Source: Algihabitans albus (lineage in GTDB: Bacteria; Pseudomonadota; Alphaproteobacteria; Kiloniellales; DSM-21159). Taken from it: a DNA stretch of 64,000 nt. The stretch is from assembly GCF_003572205.1 (NCBI RefSeq), contig NZ_QXNY01000003.1:677076-741075 (forward strand). The letters run 5' to 3'. Below are positions 31,411-39,898 of the stretch, piece by piece. Made by a program: the position numbers and the translations under genes. Within the stretch, counting starts at the first letter, position 1. Each line of letters begins with the position of its first letter. The notes beneath the pieces were generated by a model. The model saw only the letters and a program-made list of their open reading frames with translations, made no database searches and was not told where the DNA came from.

Positions 31411-32277
31411 TTGGATACGCTCGGGCCCAACACAATCGGCGACGAAAAATTGCACTGGCTTTACCGGCACTGGCGAGCCAAGGGCCGAGAACGCGCCGCA
31501 ACCCTGGCGGAAACGCCCTCCGCAGAGACAGACGAAACAGGCAGTTCGATCGAGGCATCCGCAGCCAGCGGTTCGCAGCCGGCTTGGCTTTTGCCACGGC
31601 GCAATCAAATCGACCCTTTGGAATTAAGGCCCGGCATCCTTCCCCACATTCTACTGGCCGAGTTGGTCGCTGTCGGAGCTTCGAGTGACGGCGGTTTCAC
31701 AACGGAGTCGACGGCAGCGGAGATCGGCCGAAGCCAGATCGACCGGCCGCAGCCAGACGTCACCGCTGCATATTCCCGGTGGCGCTTTCGCTTGGTCGGG
31801 ACAACGGTGGCCCAAGCTGCCGGCTTCGACCCGACGTGGCATTACCTGGACGAAGCGCTACTCGGCACCTACGGCGACTACGTGCTCGGGCTCTACGAGA
31901 CGCTGCGACGCAATCGCAAACCTGTCTACTCGGAGAGCACCTATCGGGCTCCGCACAACGCCAAGTCCGTCGAACGCGCCACCTTTCGTCTGATGCTGCC
32001 TCTGGCGGGTGTCGCGGGAACGCCAGAAGCGGAAGGCTTACAGCGCCTCGAGGCAAAAAGCGCGGACCTCTACGAAATCATCGTCGACGATGACCCAACA
32101 CCTGCCCGAAGCGAGCACCTGCTGACTGGGGCTGGCGATCTGACTGGAGTGGGCGATCCGGTCCGCTTCGTGCTATCAGGTCAGGTCTTCATCGACCATA
32201 CGACCAGCGAGAAGCGCGGCGTCCTCGATGAAGGCCCCTTCGATCAAGGCCTAAGCGTCTTCATTGAAGGGGATTGA
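31411..32277 (+). CDS. PAS_5-type domain protein
   Basis: 288 residues, probably cytosolic. The segment YSRWRFRLVGTTVAQAAGFDPTW followed by YLDEALLG fits the PAS_5 (DUF1488-like sensor) family widespread in alphaproteobacteria, where function is undefined. The only plausible start is TTG 31411 (MDTLGPNTIGDEKLHWLYRHW), without a good Shine-Dalgarno, so the N-terminus is uncertain. The 142-base gap after ubiG does not resemble the 142-bp repeats. Converges with the Amt-kinase gene. Confidence 0.7.
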   Translation: MDTLGPNTIGDEKLHWLYRHWRAKGRERAATLAETPSAETDETGSSIEASAASGSQPAWLLPRRNQIDPLELRPGILPHILLAELVAVGASSDGGFTTESTAAEIGRSQIDRPQPDVTAAYSRWRFRLVGTTVAQAAGFDPTWHYLDEALLGTYGDYVLGLYETLRRNRKPVYSESTYRAPHNAKSVERATFRLMLPLAGVAGTPEAEGLQRLEAKSADLYEIIVDDDPTPARSEHLLTGAGDLTGVGDPVRFVLSGQVFIDHTTSEKRGVLDEGPFDQGLSVFIEGD

Positions 32278-32341
32278 AGCGGAGTTGCCCGGACCGACGT
32301 CTATGATGTTCGGACCGGACCGGTCGATCCGGCTCCAGATC

Positions 32342-34492
32342 TCAGCCGACGGGATCAACGGCGCGATCGTAGTCGGCGCTCGGATCTCTGTCGTCGCCGT
32401 CGCTGGGAAACTCGCCACCTGTACCTGGAACGATGCGTCGGAGCGGCAGGCGAACGACCACGTCCGTTCCCTGCCCAACTTCAGAACTCATGACGAAGCT
32501 GGCGCCATGCAACTCCGCCAGCGACTTGGCTAGGGGCAAACCCAGCCCGGTACCCTGGTCCGTTTTGCGAGTCCGGCTATCGACCTGCACGAAGGGCTCC
32601 AAGGCTTGACGGATCTGCTCGCGGGACATCCCGATGCCGCTGTCCCGCACCGAAACGGCCACGCGCCCGTCGGGCTCCCAACCCGCGGATATTGTCACTT
32701 CACCGCCGGTGTCGGTGAACTTGCAGGCGTTCGACAGGAGGTTCAGCAGAATCTGACGCAACGCCCGTTCGTCGGCCAAAAGCAACGGCAAGGCCTTAGG
32801 GCCGTCCGGATCGGGCAACGCGACCTTCAGGGTCAAGCCTTTGCGTTCGGCCAGCGGCTGGACCAAGCGAAGCGCGGCTTCGACCGTTTCGCTGAGATCC
32901 AATTCCTCCTCGCAGAGCTGATATTTGTTGGCCTCGATCTTTGAGAGGTCGAGCAGATCGTTGATCAGGCTCAAGAGATGATTCGCACTCCCGTGGATGT
33001 CGCCGATGTACTCGCGGTAGCGCTGATTGCCGAGCGGGCCGAAGGTTTGCTCGCGCATGACTTCGGAGAATCCGATAACGGCGTTGAGCGGCGTCCGTAA
33101 TTCATGGCTCATGGACGCCAGGAAATTGGACTTCGCCGCATTTGCGCTCTCGGCCTGCTCTTTGGCCTTATGGACGGCGCGCACGGCCTGCTCGCGCTTC
33201 GCCGTCTCGGTGCGGAACTTCTCCAGCACCATGTTGTACTGAGCTGCGATCTCGCCGGCTTCAGTTCCCTCGTCCACCGGTACGTTGCGCGCGAAGTCGC
33301 CCGAGGTCGACTGCCGATGCATTTGCGCCAGAAGCGTTGTCAGCGTCGAACTGGCTCCATGCTCCGCAACGTTCAGGCCGACCAGTTCGTCTTCGCGGGA
33401 AACCCGCAGCGGTCGAACCCGGTCGATCAGCAAGAGCAGCGCGAATGCCAGGCCGAAAGCAAAGACGCCGGCCACGGTCACGCCCAAGACCTGGCTACCG
33501 AACTGCTCGAAGCGCGTCGCGCCGTCGAAATCCGCCGAATCACCGAACAGGGCCACGGCCAAAGTGCCCCAGATTCCGGCGGCCAGATGCACCGGCACGG
33601 CGTGCACCGCATCATCGATCCGCAGCCGTTCAAGCAAGGCTACGGCGGCCATGCAGGCCGCGCTGCCCAGCGCACCGACCAGCAGAGCATCGAGCGGCGA
33701 GAAGCTATGGGCTCCGCCCGTCACCGCCACCAGACCAGCGAGGATTCCCTCCATCATGACCTGAACATCGGGACGTCCACGACGATGCCAGGACCAGGCC
33801 ATTGCGATCAGGCAACCGCCCACTGGCCCCAGCATGGTGTTCACCGCGATGCCGGCAATCGAGGGTTCGAGCGCCAAGGTAGAGCCGCCGTTGAAGCCGA
33901 ACCACCCGACCCAGAGAAGCAGCACGCCAAGCATGGAGAGAGGGAGATTGTGGCCCTCGATCGGCCGCCCACCCGGGCCGTAGCGACCGATGCGCGGACC
34001 TATCACCAATACGGCGGCCAAAGCGACCCAGCCGCCGATCGAATGCACCACGGTGGAGCCGGCAAAGTCGATGAAACCGGCTTCCGCCAGCCAGCCGCGA
34101 CCCTCGGCAACCATGCCACCCCAGGCCCAATGGCCGTAGATGGGGTAGATCAGACCGGCAACCAGCGCCGCGACGATCAGATAGCCGGCGAAGCGCATGC
34201 GTTCGGCTACGGCGCCCGAGACGATCGTCACGGCGGTGCCGCAAAAAACCAGTTGAAAGAAGAAGAAGGCGAGCAGCCAGGCGCCAACACCTTCGCCCGG
34301 CACGAAACCTCCGAAGCCCATCCAACCACCCAGGCTCGGCCCGAACATCAGCGCAAAACCGAACAGCCAGAAGAGAATGCCCGTCAGGGAGATATCGACA
34401 ACGTTCTTCACCACCACGTTGATGGTGTTCTTGGCCCGTACGAGTCCGCTTTCCAGACAAGCGAAGCCGCCCTGCATCATCAACACGAGCAC
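32342..34492 (-). CDS. Ammonium transporter-histidine kinase fusion (Amt-HK)
   Basis: Ammonium sensor-kinase fusion. The Amt domain (about 1-375) keeps the twin pore histidines (STVVHSIGGW and VPVHLAAGIWG). It is followed by a linker, HisKA with the phosphorylated His (SHELRTPLNAVIGFSE) and HATPase_c (NLLSNACKF, DSGIGM, GTGLGL); no receiver domain. The first helix clearly begins upstream of the first canonical start (GTG 34492): the frame continues in phase with DIQDILWLIISA back to a stop near 34659, but contains no ATG, GTG or TTG. A rare ATT at 34543-34541 would give a normal N-terminus. The coordinates given are therefore minimal. Confidence 0.88.
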   Translation of the reverse strand: MLVLMMQGGFACLESGLVRAKNTINVVVKNVVDISLTGILFWLFGFALMFGPSLGGWMGFGGFVPGEGVGAWLLAFFFFQLVFCGTAVTIVSGAVAERMRFAGYLIVAALVAGLIYPIYGHWAWGGMVAEGRGWLAEAGFIDFAGSTVVHSIGGWVALAAVLVIGPRIGRYGPGGRPIEGHNLPLSMLGVLLLWVGWFGFNGGSTLALEPSIAGIAVNTMLGPVGGCLIAMAWSWHRRGRPDVQVMMEGILAGLVAVTGGAHSFSPLDALLVGALGSAACMAAVALLERLRIDDAVHAVPVHLAAGIWGTLAVALFGDSADFDGATRFEQFGSQVLGVTVAGVFAFGLAFALLLLIDRVRPLRVSREDELVGLNVAEHGASSTLTTLLAQMHRQSTSGDFARNVPVDEGTEAGEIAAQYNMVLEKFRTETAKREQAVRAVHKAKEQAESANAAKSNFLASMSHELRTPLNAVIGFSEVMREQTFGPLGNQRYREYIGDIHGSANHLLSLINDLLDLSKIEANKYQLCEEELDLSETVEAALRLVQPLAERKGLTLKVALPDPDGPKALPLLLADERALRQILLNLLSNACKFTDTGGEVTISAGWEPDGRVAVSVRDSGIGMSREQIRQALEPFVQVDSRTRKTDQGTGLGLPLAKSLAELHGASFVMSSEVGQGTDVVVRLPLRRIVPGTGGEFPSDGDDRDPSADYDRAVDPVG

Positions 34493-34782
34493 CGCGCTAA
34501 TGATCAGCCAGAGGATGTCCTGGATGTCACCTTCGCCGTGAATAGCAGGCCCCCGGTCTAAACCATTGTCGCCGAGATGCGGCAGACTGGCCGTCTCGAG
34601 CGAAGAGCACGACCAAGGCTTGCATCTGACGTCCGCACTGTAGCTTTGGATTTCACCCAGTCAGGCCTCGATATCAAAGCGCGAAAGCACGCCGAGTTAC
34701 ACAAGCCGAACGTGAAGAATTTACTCTATCGCTGAAAGCGAGAGAACTGGATACAGCGGATTCGCTATAAACGATAGCAGGC

Positions 34783-35271
34783 TCAGGCGTCGCCGCGAGA
34801 AATCCAGGGAATCCGCGCCACCTCAATCCCTTCTTCGCTCAGAGCCTCCGCTTCCTCGCGGCTGGTCTCACCGTAGATTCCACGCGGTTCCGTCTCGCCA
34901 TAGTGGATTTTGCGCGCTTCTTCGGCAAAGTCGGAGCCGACATGACTGCAGGAGGCCTCAACGATCTCGCGGAGTTCGAGCAGTTTGCCGCGGAGCTTCG
35001 CTTCGTCAGGACCCGCCTTGGAGACGGCTTGGACCTCGCCCCTGTCGGTGGCCAGAACATCGGGTTCGCCGGGGGATGTTTTGCCATCCGCCGGCATGAC
35101 CTCTCGGGACGCGCCGATTCTCGGGGCCATCACCGCCTTGCGCACGCTCGCCGAACCGCAAAATGGGCAGACAAGCTCCCCGTTGCCAGCCTGCGCATCG
35201 AAGGCAGCGCTGTTCTGAAACCAACCCTCGAACCCGTGGTCCCGGTCGCACTGAAGGGCATACTTGATCAT
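34783..35271 (-). CDS. DUF1178 family protein
   Basis: A 162-residue protein with the family start MIKYALQCDRDHGFEGWF and a second CPFCGS knuckle, together a likely zinc-binding pair (Cys8 plus CxxC); conserved KAVMAP follows. Function unknown. In alphaproteobacteria it is usually near the nitrilase-like gene and grxC, as here. ATG 35271 aligns with the family start. Confidence 0.9.
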   Translation of the reverse strand: MIKYALQCDRDHGFEGWFQNSAAFDAQAGNGELVCPFCGSASVRKAVMAPRIGASREVMPADGKTSPGEPDVLATDRGEVQAVSKAGPDEAKLRGKLLELREIVEASCSHVGSDFAEEARKIHYGETEPRGIYGETSREEAEALSEEGIEVARIPWISRGDA

Positions 35272-35472
35272 TGAACCGAACCCGATTGGCGCTTGCAACT
35301 CTTGGCTGCTAAAGCATAGATGCTGCCATCGGTGCAATCGACAAGTCCAAAGACGTCAGGCCCGTCGGCGGCAGAGCTGGGCTCAAAACCACCAATATAG
35401 GATAGGAAGATACTCTCTCCGCATCACTCCGGCCTTTCACCATCGGCCTGGATCTGCCGCTTCGCTTCCTCC

Positions 35473-35943
35473 GTGCCACGCGGCGGCCCCGTGCTCGACC
35501 TCGCCTGCGGTGGCGGCCGGCATGTCCGTCTTTTTCTGGCACGCGGTCACGCCGTCACGGCAGTCGACAAGGACCTTTCGGGTCTATCGGATCTTCGGCA
35601 GGCGACGGCCCTGGAGATGCTGGAGATCGATCTGGAAGATGGCCGTCCCTTTCCACTGGCCGGCCGGCACTTCGCGGCCGTTGTGGTCACGAACTATCTT
35701 CACCGTCCGCTGTTGCCCACCCTGGTCGAGGCCGTCTCTCCCGGTGGTCTGCTCCTCTACGAAACCTTCACGGCCGGCAACGAGCGCTTCGGCCGGCCGA
35801 GTAATCCTGACTTTCTCCTGGAGCCCGGCGAACTACTCCGGATCGCCCGAGGCCGTCTGCGGGTTCTATCCTACGAAGACTTGGAGGTCACCGCACCGAA
35901 GCCGGCTTGCATACAAAGGATTGCGGCGCTTCGAGAGGTGTGA
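35473..35943 (+). CDS. Class I SAM-dependent methyltransferase (N-terminus uncertain)
   Basis: Motif I VLDLACGGGRHVRLFLARGH, then VDKDLSGL and a C-terminal FTAGNERFGRPSNPDFLLEPGEL resemble small TehB-like methyltransferases; the substrate is unknown. Homologous-looking sequence (SAWICRFASSVPRGG) extends upstream in phase to a stop at 35398-35400, but that stretch has no canonical start. GTG 35473 is thus a minimal start and leaves only 156 residues. It could be slightly truncated or use a rare start codon. Confidence 0.75.
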   Translation: MPRGGPVLDLACGGGRHVRLFLARGHAVTAVDKDLSGLSDLRQATALEMLEIDLEDGRPFPLAGRHFAAVVVTNYLHRPLLPTLVEAVSPGGLLLYETFTAGNERFGRPSNPDFLLEPGELLRIARGRLRVLSYEDLEVTAPKPACIQRIAALREV

Positions 35944-35977
35944 CACGAGGCTCAAGCGTGCGTACCACGGTGCCTGT

Positions 35978-36832
35978 CTACTCCCCCGCCTGCCGTAGCA
36001 GTCGCGCATCCGGCAGCGCGAAGTCGCGGTCGTGGTCGAGAGAAGGAACCATGCCGCGCGCCTCGACCACCTTGGCCAGGTCGACCTCGGCCGTCACAAC
36101 ACCCGGTGCGTCACCGCCATCCGCGAGAACTTCGCCCCAGGGCGCGACGATCAGGCTGTGGCCGTAGGTACGGCGCCCGCCTGCGTGCTCGCCGCATTGG
36201 GCGGGCGCGATCACGAAGCAGCCGGTCTCGATCGCCCGGGCGCGCAACAAAACGTGCCAGTGAGCCCGACCGGTGAAGTCGGTGAAGGCGGCAGGGACGG
36301 TCAGGACCCCGGCTCCGGCCTGAGCCAATCCGCGGTAGAGCCGTGCGAAGCGCAGATCGTAGCAGACTGTCATACCCAGCTTGCCCCAGGGCAGATCGGC
36401 CAGAACTGCCTGTGCACCAGGACGGAAGGTCGCCGACTCCCGGTAACTCTGGCCATCCGGGATATCGACATCGAACATATGGATTTTGTCGTAGCGTGCC
36501 GCGATCTCGCCCGATGGCGCGAAAAGCAGGGAGCGATTGGCGCAGAGGCTGTCGGTCAGTTTGACGGTCAGCGAACCGATCAGCAGCCAGATCCCCTGCT
36601 TGACGGCGATCTCGGCGAAGGCGGGGATGGCCGGGTGGCTCGCCTCAGGGCGAGCCTCCGCCAGCACACGCGCCTTGTCCGGCTCGATCTGGGTCGTATT
36701 CTCGGGCGTCGCGACGAAGCTCGCGCCTTCGCCGGCAGCCTGGGCGATCAGCGCACCGGCATCCGCGATATTCGAGTGCAGGTCCCGGCCGGACGTCATC
36801 TGCACGCAGGCGGCGCGAAAAACCGCGGTCAT
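35978..36832 (-). CDS. Carbon-nitrogen hydrolase, Nit1/Nit2 type (deaminated glutathione/omega-amidase)
   Basis: Nitrilase-superfamily amidase of 284 residues. The catalytic triad is visible: Glu44 (TPENT), Lys116 (YDKIHMFDVD) and Cys157 (TVCYDLRFARLY). DVDIPDGQSYRES is typical of Nit1-type deaminated-glutathione amidases, a metabolite-repair role. Its ATG overlaps the grxC stop (ATGA), and the glutathione link fits the coupling. Confidence 0.93.
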   Translation of the reverse strand: MTAVFRAACVQMTSGRDLHSNIADAGALIAQAAGEGASFVATPENTTQIEPDKARVLAEARPEASHPAIPAFAEIAVKQGIWLLIGSLTVKLTDSLCANRSLLFAPSGEIAARYDKIHMFDVDIPDGQSYRESATFRPGAQAVLADLPWGKLGMTVCYDLRFARLYRGLAQAGAGVLTVPAAFTDFTGRAHWHVLLRARAIETGCFVIAPAQCGEHAGGRRTYGHSLIVAPWGEVLADGGDAPGVVTAEVDLAKVVEARGMVPSLDHDRDFALPDARLLRQAGE

Positions 36833-37095
36833 GTGGCCTGCCCGAGCAGAAGCGGGTCGAGCTTACCCTCGGCCTCCAAAGCATAGAGCTCGTCGCAACC
36901 GCCGACATGATGGCCGTCGATAAAGATCTGCGGCACGGAGGTACGCCCGCCGGCGCGCTCGACCATCTCGGCCTTACGCTTGGGATGAGTCAGCACGTCG
37001 ATCTCGTTGAACTGCTGCTCCTTCTGCTTCAGCAGCTTCTTGGCCCGATAGCAGAAGGGGCAGAAGAGATTGGAGTAGACCTCGATTTTCGCCAT
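36829..37095 (-). CDS. grxC: Glutaredoxin 3
   Basis: Dithiol glutaredoxin of 88 residues: CPFC active site (Cys12-Cys15), the TSVPQIFIDG cis-proline segment and GGCDELYAL for glutathione binding. GGAGG lies six bases before ATG 37095. Translationally coupled to the downstream nitrilase-like gene. Confidence 0.97.
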   Translation of the reverse strand: MAKIEVYSNLFCPFCYRAKKLLKQKEQQFNEIDVLTHPKRKAEMVERAGGRTSVPQIFIDGHHVGGCDELYALEAEGKLDPLLLGQAT

Positions 37096-37197
37096 GGGAC
37101 CTCCAAAATTCCCGGAAGCACCATGATATGGGTAATCGACGGCAATTGTCAGGGCGCTGTGGGTCAAAGGTGAATTTCACCGGCCTTGTGAGGTGAA

Positions 37198-37980
37198 TCA
37201 CCCCTGTTGCGGGCGCACCGCCCGCGCCAAGGTCAGCACCTCGACACGCGCCGCGCCGGCCCGCTTGAGGGCACGGGCACAGGCCTCGAGCGTGGCGCCG
37301 GTGGTCAGCACATCGTCGATCAGCAGGATACTGGCACCCACCACCTGACCGGAGCGGCGCGGTGCGACCGCGAAGGCACCGCGCACGTTGAGACGCCGCT
37401 GCCCACGGCTGAGCCGGCCCTGGCTTGGCGTGTTGCGCCGGCGCAGCAGCAGATCGGGCACCACCGCTTTACCGCTCAGCCGCCCGAGCTGGTGCGCCAG
37501 AAGAGCGGCCTGATTGTAGCGGCGGCGCAACAGCCGCCAGCGGTGCAGCGGAACCGGAGCGATCACATCGCAAGCTTCGAGTTGTACCGCCCCGGCCCGC
37601 GCCATCCAGCGTGCGAAGGCCGGTGTCGCTTCGGTTCGATCCGCATGTTTGAAGCGCAGCACCAACGAGCGCGACCCCTCGTCGTAGCGCATCACCGCGC
37701 GGGCACGGTCGTAAGCCGGCTGTTTCCGAGCGCAGGCGCCGCAGACTGCATCCGGTCCCGGGTCAACTTCGAAAGGCAATCCGCAACTAGCACAGAGCGG
37801 CGGCGCGATGAAATCTACTGCCCGCCAAGCCGCAGGGCTCAGTTGACCGGGCCGGTCGACCGCTTCGTTGGTGACCAGGCAGCGTGGCGGCAGCAGGGCA
37901 TCCAATACCAGCCGGCCCAAGGCCTTCGCAGGGATCGCCGCCGCCTGCACCAGCCGGGACAAGCGCTCCCCGCCTTTCAC
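37198..37980 (-). CDS. comF: ComF family phosphoribosyltransferase-like protein
   Basis: N-terminal zinc knuckle (PPRC, LCASCG, VCGACARK) and a C-terminal PRTase domain with the PRPP loop ILLIDDVLTTGAT. Role in DNA uptake or an unknown nucleotide reaction. GTG 37980 is preferred (GGAGG six bases upstream); ATG 37998 in the same frame is the alternative. Divergent from a methyltransferase gene, followed by grxC. Confidence 0.9.
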   Translation of the reverse strand: MKGGERLSRLVQAAAIPAKALGRLVLDALLPPRCLVTNEAVDRPGQLSPAAWRAVDFIAPPLCASCGLPFEVDPGPDAVCGACARKQPAYDRARAVMRYDEGSRSLVLRFKHADRTEATPAFARWMARAGAVQLEACDVIAPVPLHRWRLLRRRYNQAALLAHQLGRLSGKAVVPDLLLRRRNTPSQGRLSRGQRRLNVRGAFAVAPRRSGQVVGASILLIDDVLTTGATLEACARALKRAGAARVEVLTLARAVRPQQG

Positions 37981-38018
37981 GCTTGGCCTCCGGCACATCC
38001 TGAGCCATATCCGGTTCC

Positions 38019-38951
38019 ATGACAGACACGATGCAGGTCTTCGACCGGGCGGCGGTGCGGGCCCACCGCGAACGCAGTGCGGCGCGCTGGCCAGACCATG
38101 ACTTCCTGAAGCGTGAAGTCGCCACGCGGCTGCTCGACCGGCTGCGCGACGTCAACCGTGACTTCGCCTCCGCGCTGGATCTCGGTTGTCACGGTGGCAC
38201 CTTGGCGGAACTTCTGCCCAGTATCGGCAAGGTGGAGCGGCTGGTGCAATGCGACGTCGCACCGGCGATGGCGCGACGCGCGTCGACCGCTGGCTGGCCG
38301 GCCCTGGCAGCCGACGAGGAAGCCTTGCCCTTTGCGCCGCGAAGCTTCGACTTGGCGCTTTCGGTTCTGAATCTGCACTGGGTCAACGATCTGCCCGGCA
38401 GCTTGCTTCAGCTCAATCGCTGCCTCAAGCCGGACGGTCTCTTTCTCGGCGCCTTGCTGGGTGGAGAGAGCCTGCACGAGTTGCGGGTTGCGCTGATGGA
38501 GGCGGAACTGGAGCTGACCGGCGGCCTCTCGCCGCGGATCAGCCCCTTTGCCGAAGTGCGTGATTGCGGCGGCTTGCTGCAGCGCGCCGGCTTCGCTTTG
38601 CCGGTGGTCGATCAGGACGAGATCACGGTGACCTATGCCGACCCTTTCTCCTTGCTGCGCGAACTGCGCGGCATGGCCGAAACCAATGCCGTTCGCGAGC
38701 GGCGGCGTGGTCTTGCGAGTCGAGCGCTCTTTGCTCGCATGGCGGAGGTCTACGCTGAACGCTTCGCTCGGCCGGACGGCCGTATCCCGATCACGTTCCA
38801 GGTTCTCTATCTGACCGCCTGGGCACCGCATGAGACCCAGCAGCAGCCGCTGCGCCCGGGAAGCGCCAAGACACGTCTGGCAGAGGCCTTGAACACCGTC
38901 GAAAAACCGGCCGGCGACAAGGCAAATCCCGGAACCAAAGCAGGATCTTAG
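38019..38951 (+). CDS. SAM-dependent methyltransferase-fold protein (NDUFAF5/BioC-like)
   Basis: 310 residues. VFDRAAVRAHRERSAARW at the start and ALDLGCHGGTLAELL, then VLNLHWVNDLPGSLLQLNRCLKPDG, match the mitochondrial complex I assembly factor NDUFAF5 and its alphaproteobacterial homologues, the usual divergent neighbour of comF. NDUFAF5 hydroxylates an arginine in the NuoB-type subunit; whether the bacterial protein does so is inference. A second ATG at 38031 is possible. Confidence 0.88.
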   Translation: MTDTMQVFDRAAVRAHRERSAARWPDHDFLKREVATRLLDRLRDVNRDFASALDLGCHGGTLAELLPSIGKVERLVQCDVAPAMARRASTAGWPALAADEEALPFAPRSFDLALSVLNLHWVNDLPGSLLQLNRCLKPDGLFLGALLGGESLHELRVALMEAELELTGGLSPRISPFAEVRDCGGLLQRAGFALPVVDQDEITVTYADPFSLLRELRGMAETNAVRERRRGLASRALFARMAEVYAERFARPDGRIPITFQVLYLTAWAPHETQQQPLRPGSAKTRLAEALNTVEKPAGDKANPGTKAGS

Positions 38952-39002
38952 CCGCTTCGGCGTGCAGACAGTCAACGATGCGGCCAACTGGGAGGCGGCC
39001 GA

Positions 39003-39308
39003 CTAGAAGGACGAGGAGGCATGGCTGGCCTCGCGATGTCCCTGTTCGGTGGCAGCTTCCCGAAAGTAGGCAAGCAGGAAGACGCGAACCGCGGCGGTCA
39101 GAGAGCCCTCGGGACGGCGCGTGCGATCGATTTCGCTGCAGAGGACAGACGGGGTCATCGTCTCGCGGTTGCAAACCTCCGCGAAGGCGTCCCACATCGC
39201 CGGCTCAAGCCGCAGCGAAGTGCGCCGACCGCGCACCGTCACGTTACGGCTGACCAACGTGCTGTCGGTTCGTGGCTCTGTGCGCGTTTCATCGCGGTAC
39301 CGTTGCAT
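39003..39308 (-). CDS. Ribbon-helix-helix domain protein (RHH_4)
   Basis: 101 residues. RNVTVRGRRTSLRLEPAMWDAF starts the beta strand and first helix; the later SLTAAVRVFLLAYFRE is the second. This is the RHH_4 type found widely in alphaproteobacteria, a probable DNA-binding regulator of unknown target. The upstream 39309-39430 region is AT-rich (AAGTTAAATATTTTTCACTT) and probably holds its promoter. Confidence 0.85.
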   Translation of the reverse strand: MQRYRDETRTEPRTDSTLVSRNVTVRGRRTSLRLEPAMWDAFAEVCNRETMTPSVLCSEIDRTRRPEGSLTAAVRVFLLAYFREAATEQGHREASHASSSF

Positions 39309-39434
39309 GCACGCCTACCGCCCTCTGCTATCCGAGATAGCGTTAGCCTTGCGCGCTCGTCCTATGCGAGCAAGCGACCGATAGCTGCATAAAGTTAAAT
39401 ATTTTTCACTTAAAGCGATAACACGAAAACAGTC

Positions 39435-39893
39435 TCACAAGAGGTCGCGCAACAGCGGAATCAGCGGTAGATCGGCAGGCGGCATCGGGTAATCCGCGAG
39501 CCGTACCGGGACGACCCAGGCAAGCTGCTGTCCCTCGCGCGCCTCTGGCCGCCCCTTCCAGACCCGGCAAGCGAACAGCGGCATAAGCAAATGAAAGTCG
39601 TCGTAGCCGTGGCTGGCGAAGGCAACCGGAGCAAGACAGGAGTTTTGCGTCTCGATCGCCAATTCTTCCCGGAGTTCGCGCACCAGCGCAGCTTCCGGAG
39701 TTTCGCCAGGATCGACCTTGCCGCCGGGGAATTCCCACAGCCCGGCCATCGACTTGCCGGGGGGGCGCCGGGCGATCAGCACCCGGCCATCCGGATCGAC
39801 CAAGGCGGCCGCAGCGACCAGAATGATCGGTTTGCCTACGGACTGCGGCGTCTGCGCCTGCCAGCAGCCGACCAGGTCCTCCTGCGCCTCCAT
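39435..39893 (-). CDS. mutT: 8-oxo-dGTP diphosphatase (MutT/Nudix)
   Basis: Cleans the nucleotide pool of 8-oxo-dGTP. The Nudix box is complete: GGKVDPGETPEAALVRELREEL (G-x5-E-x7-REUxEExGU, with L at the last G position). 152 residues. ATG 39893 lies five bases after the argJ stop with GGAG nearby, so it is coupled to argJ, a known alphaproteobacterial pair. Confidence 0.95.
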   Translation of the reverse strand: MEAQEDLVGCWQAQTPQSVGKPIILVAAAALVDPDGRVLIARRPPGKSMAGLWEFPGGKVDPGETPEAALVRELREELAIETQNSCLAPVAFASHGYDDFHLLMPLFACRVWKGRPEAREGQQLAWVVPVRLADYPMPPADLPLIPLLRDLL

Positions 39894-39898
39894 CGCCT

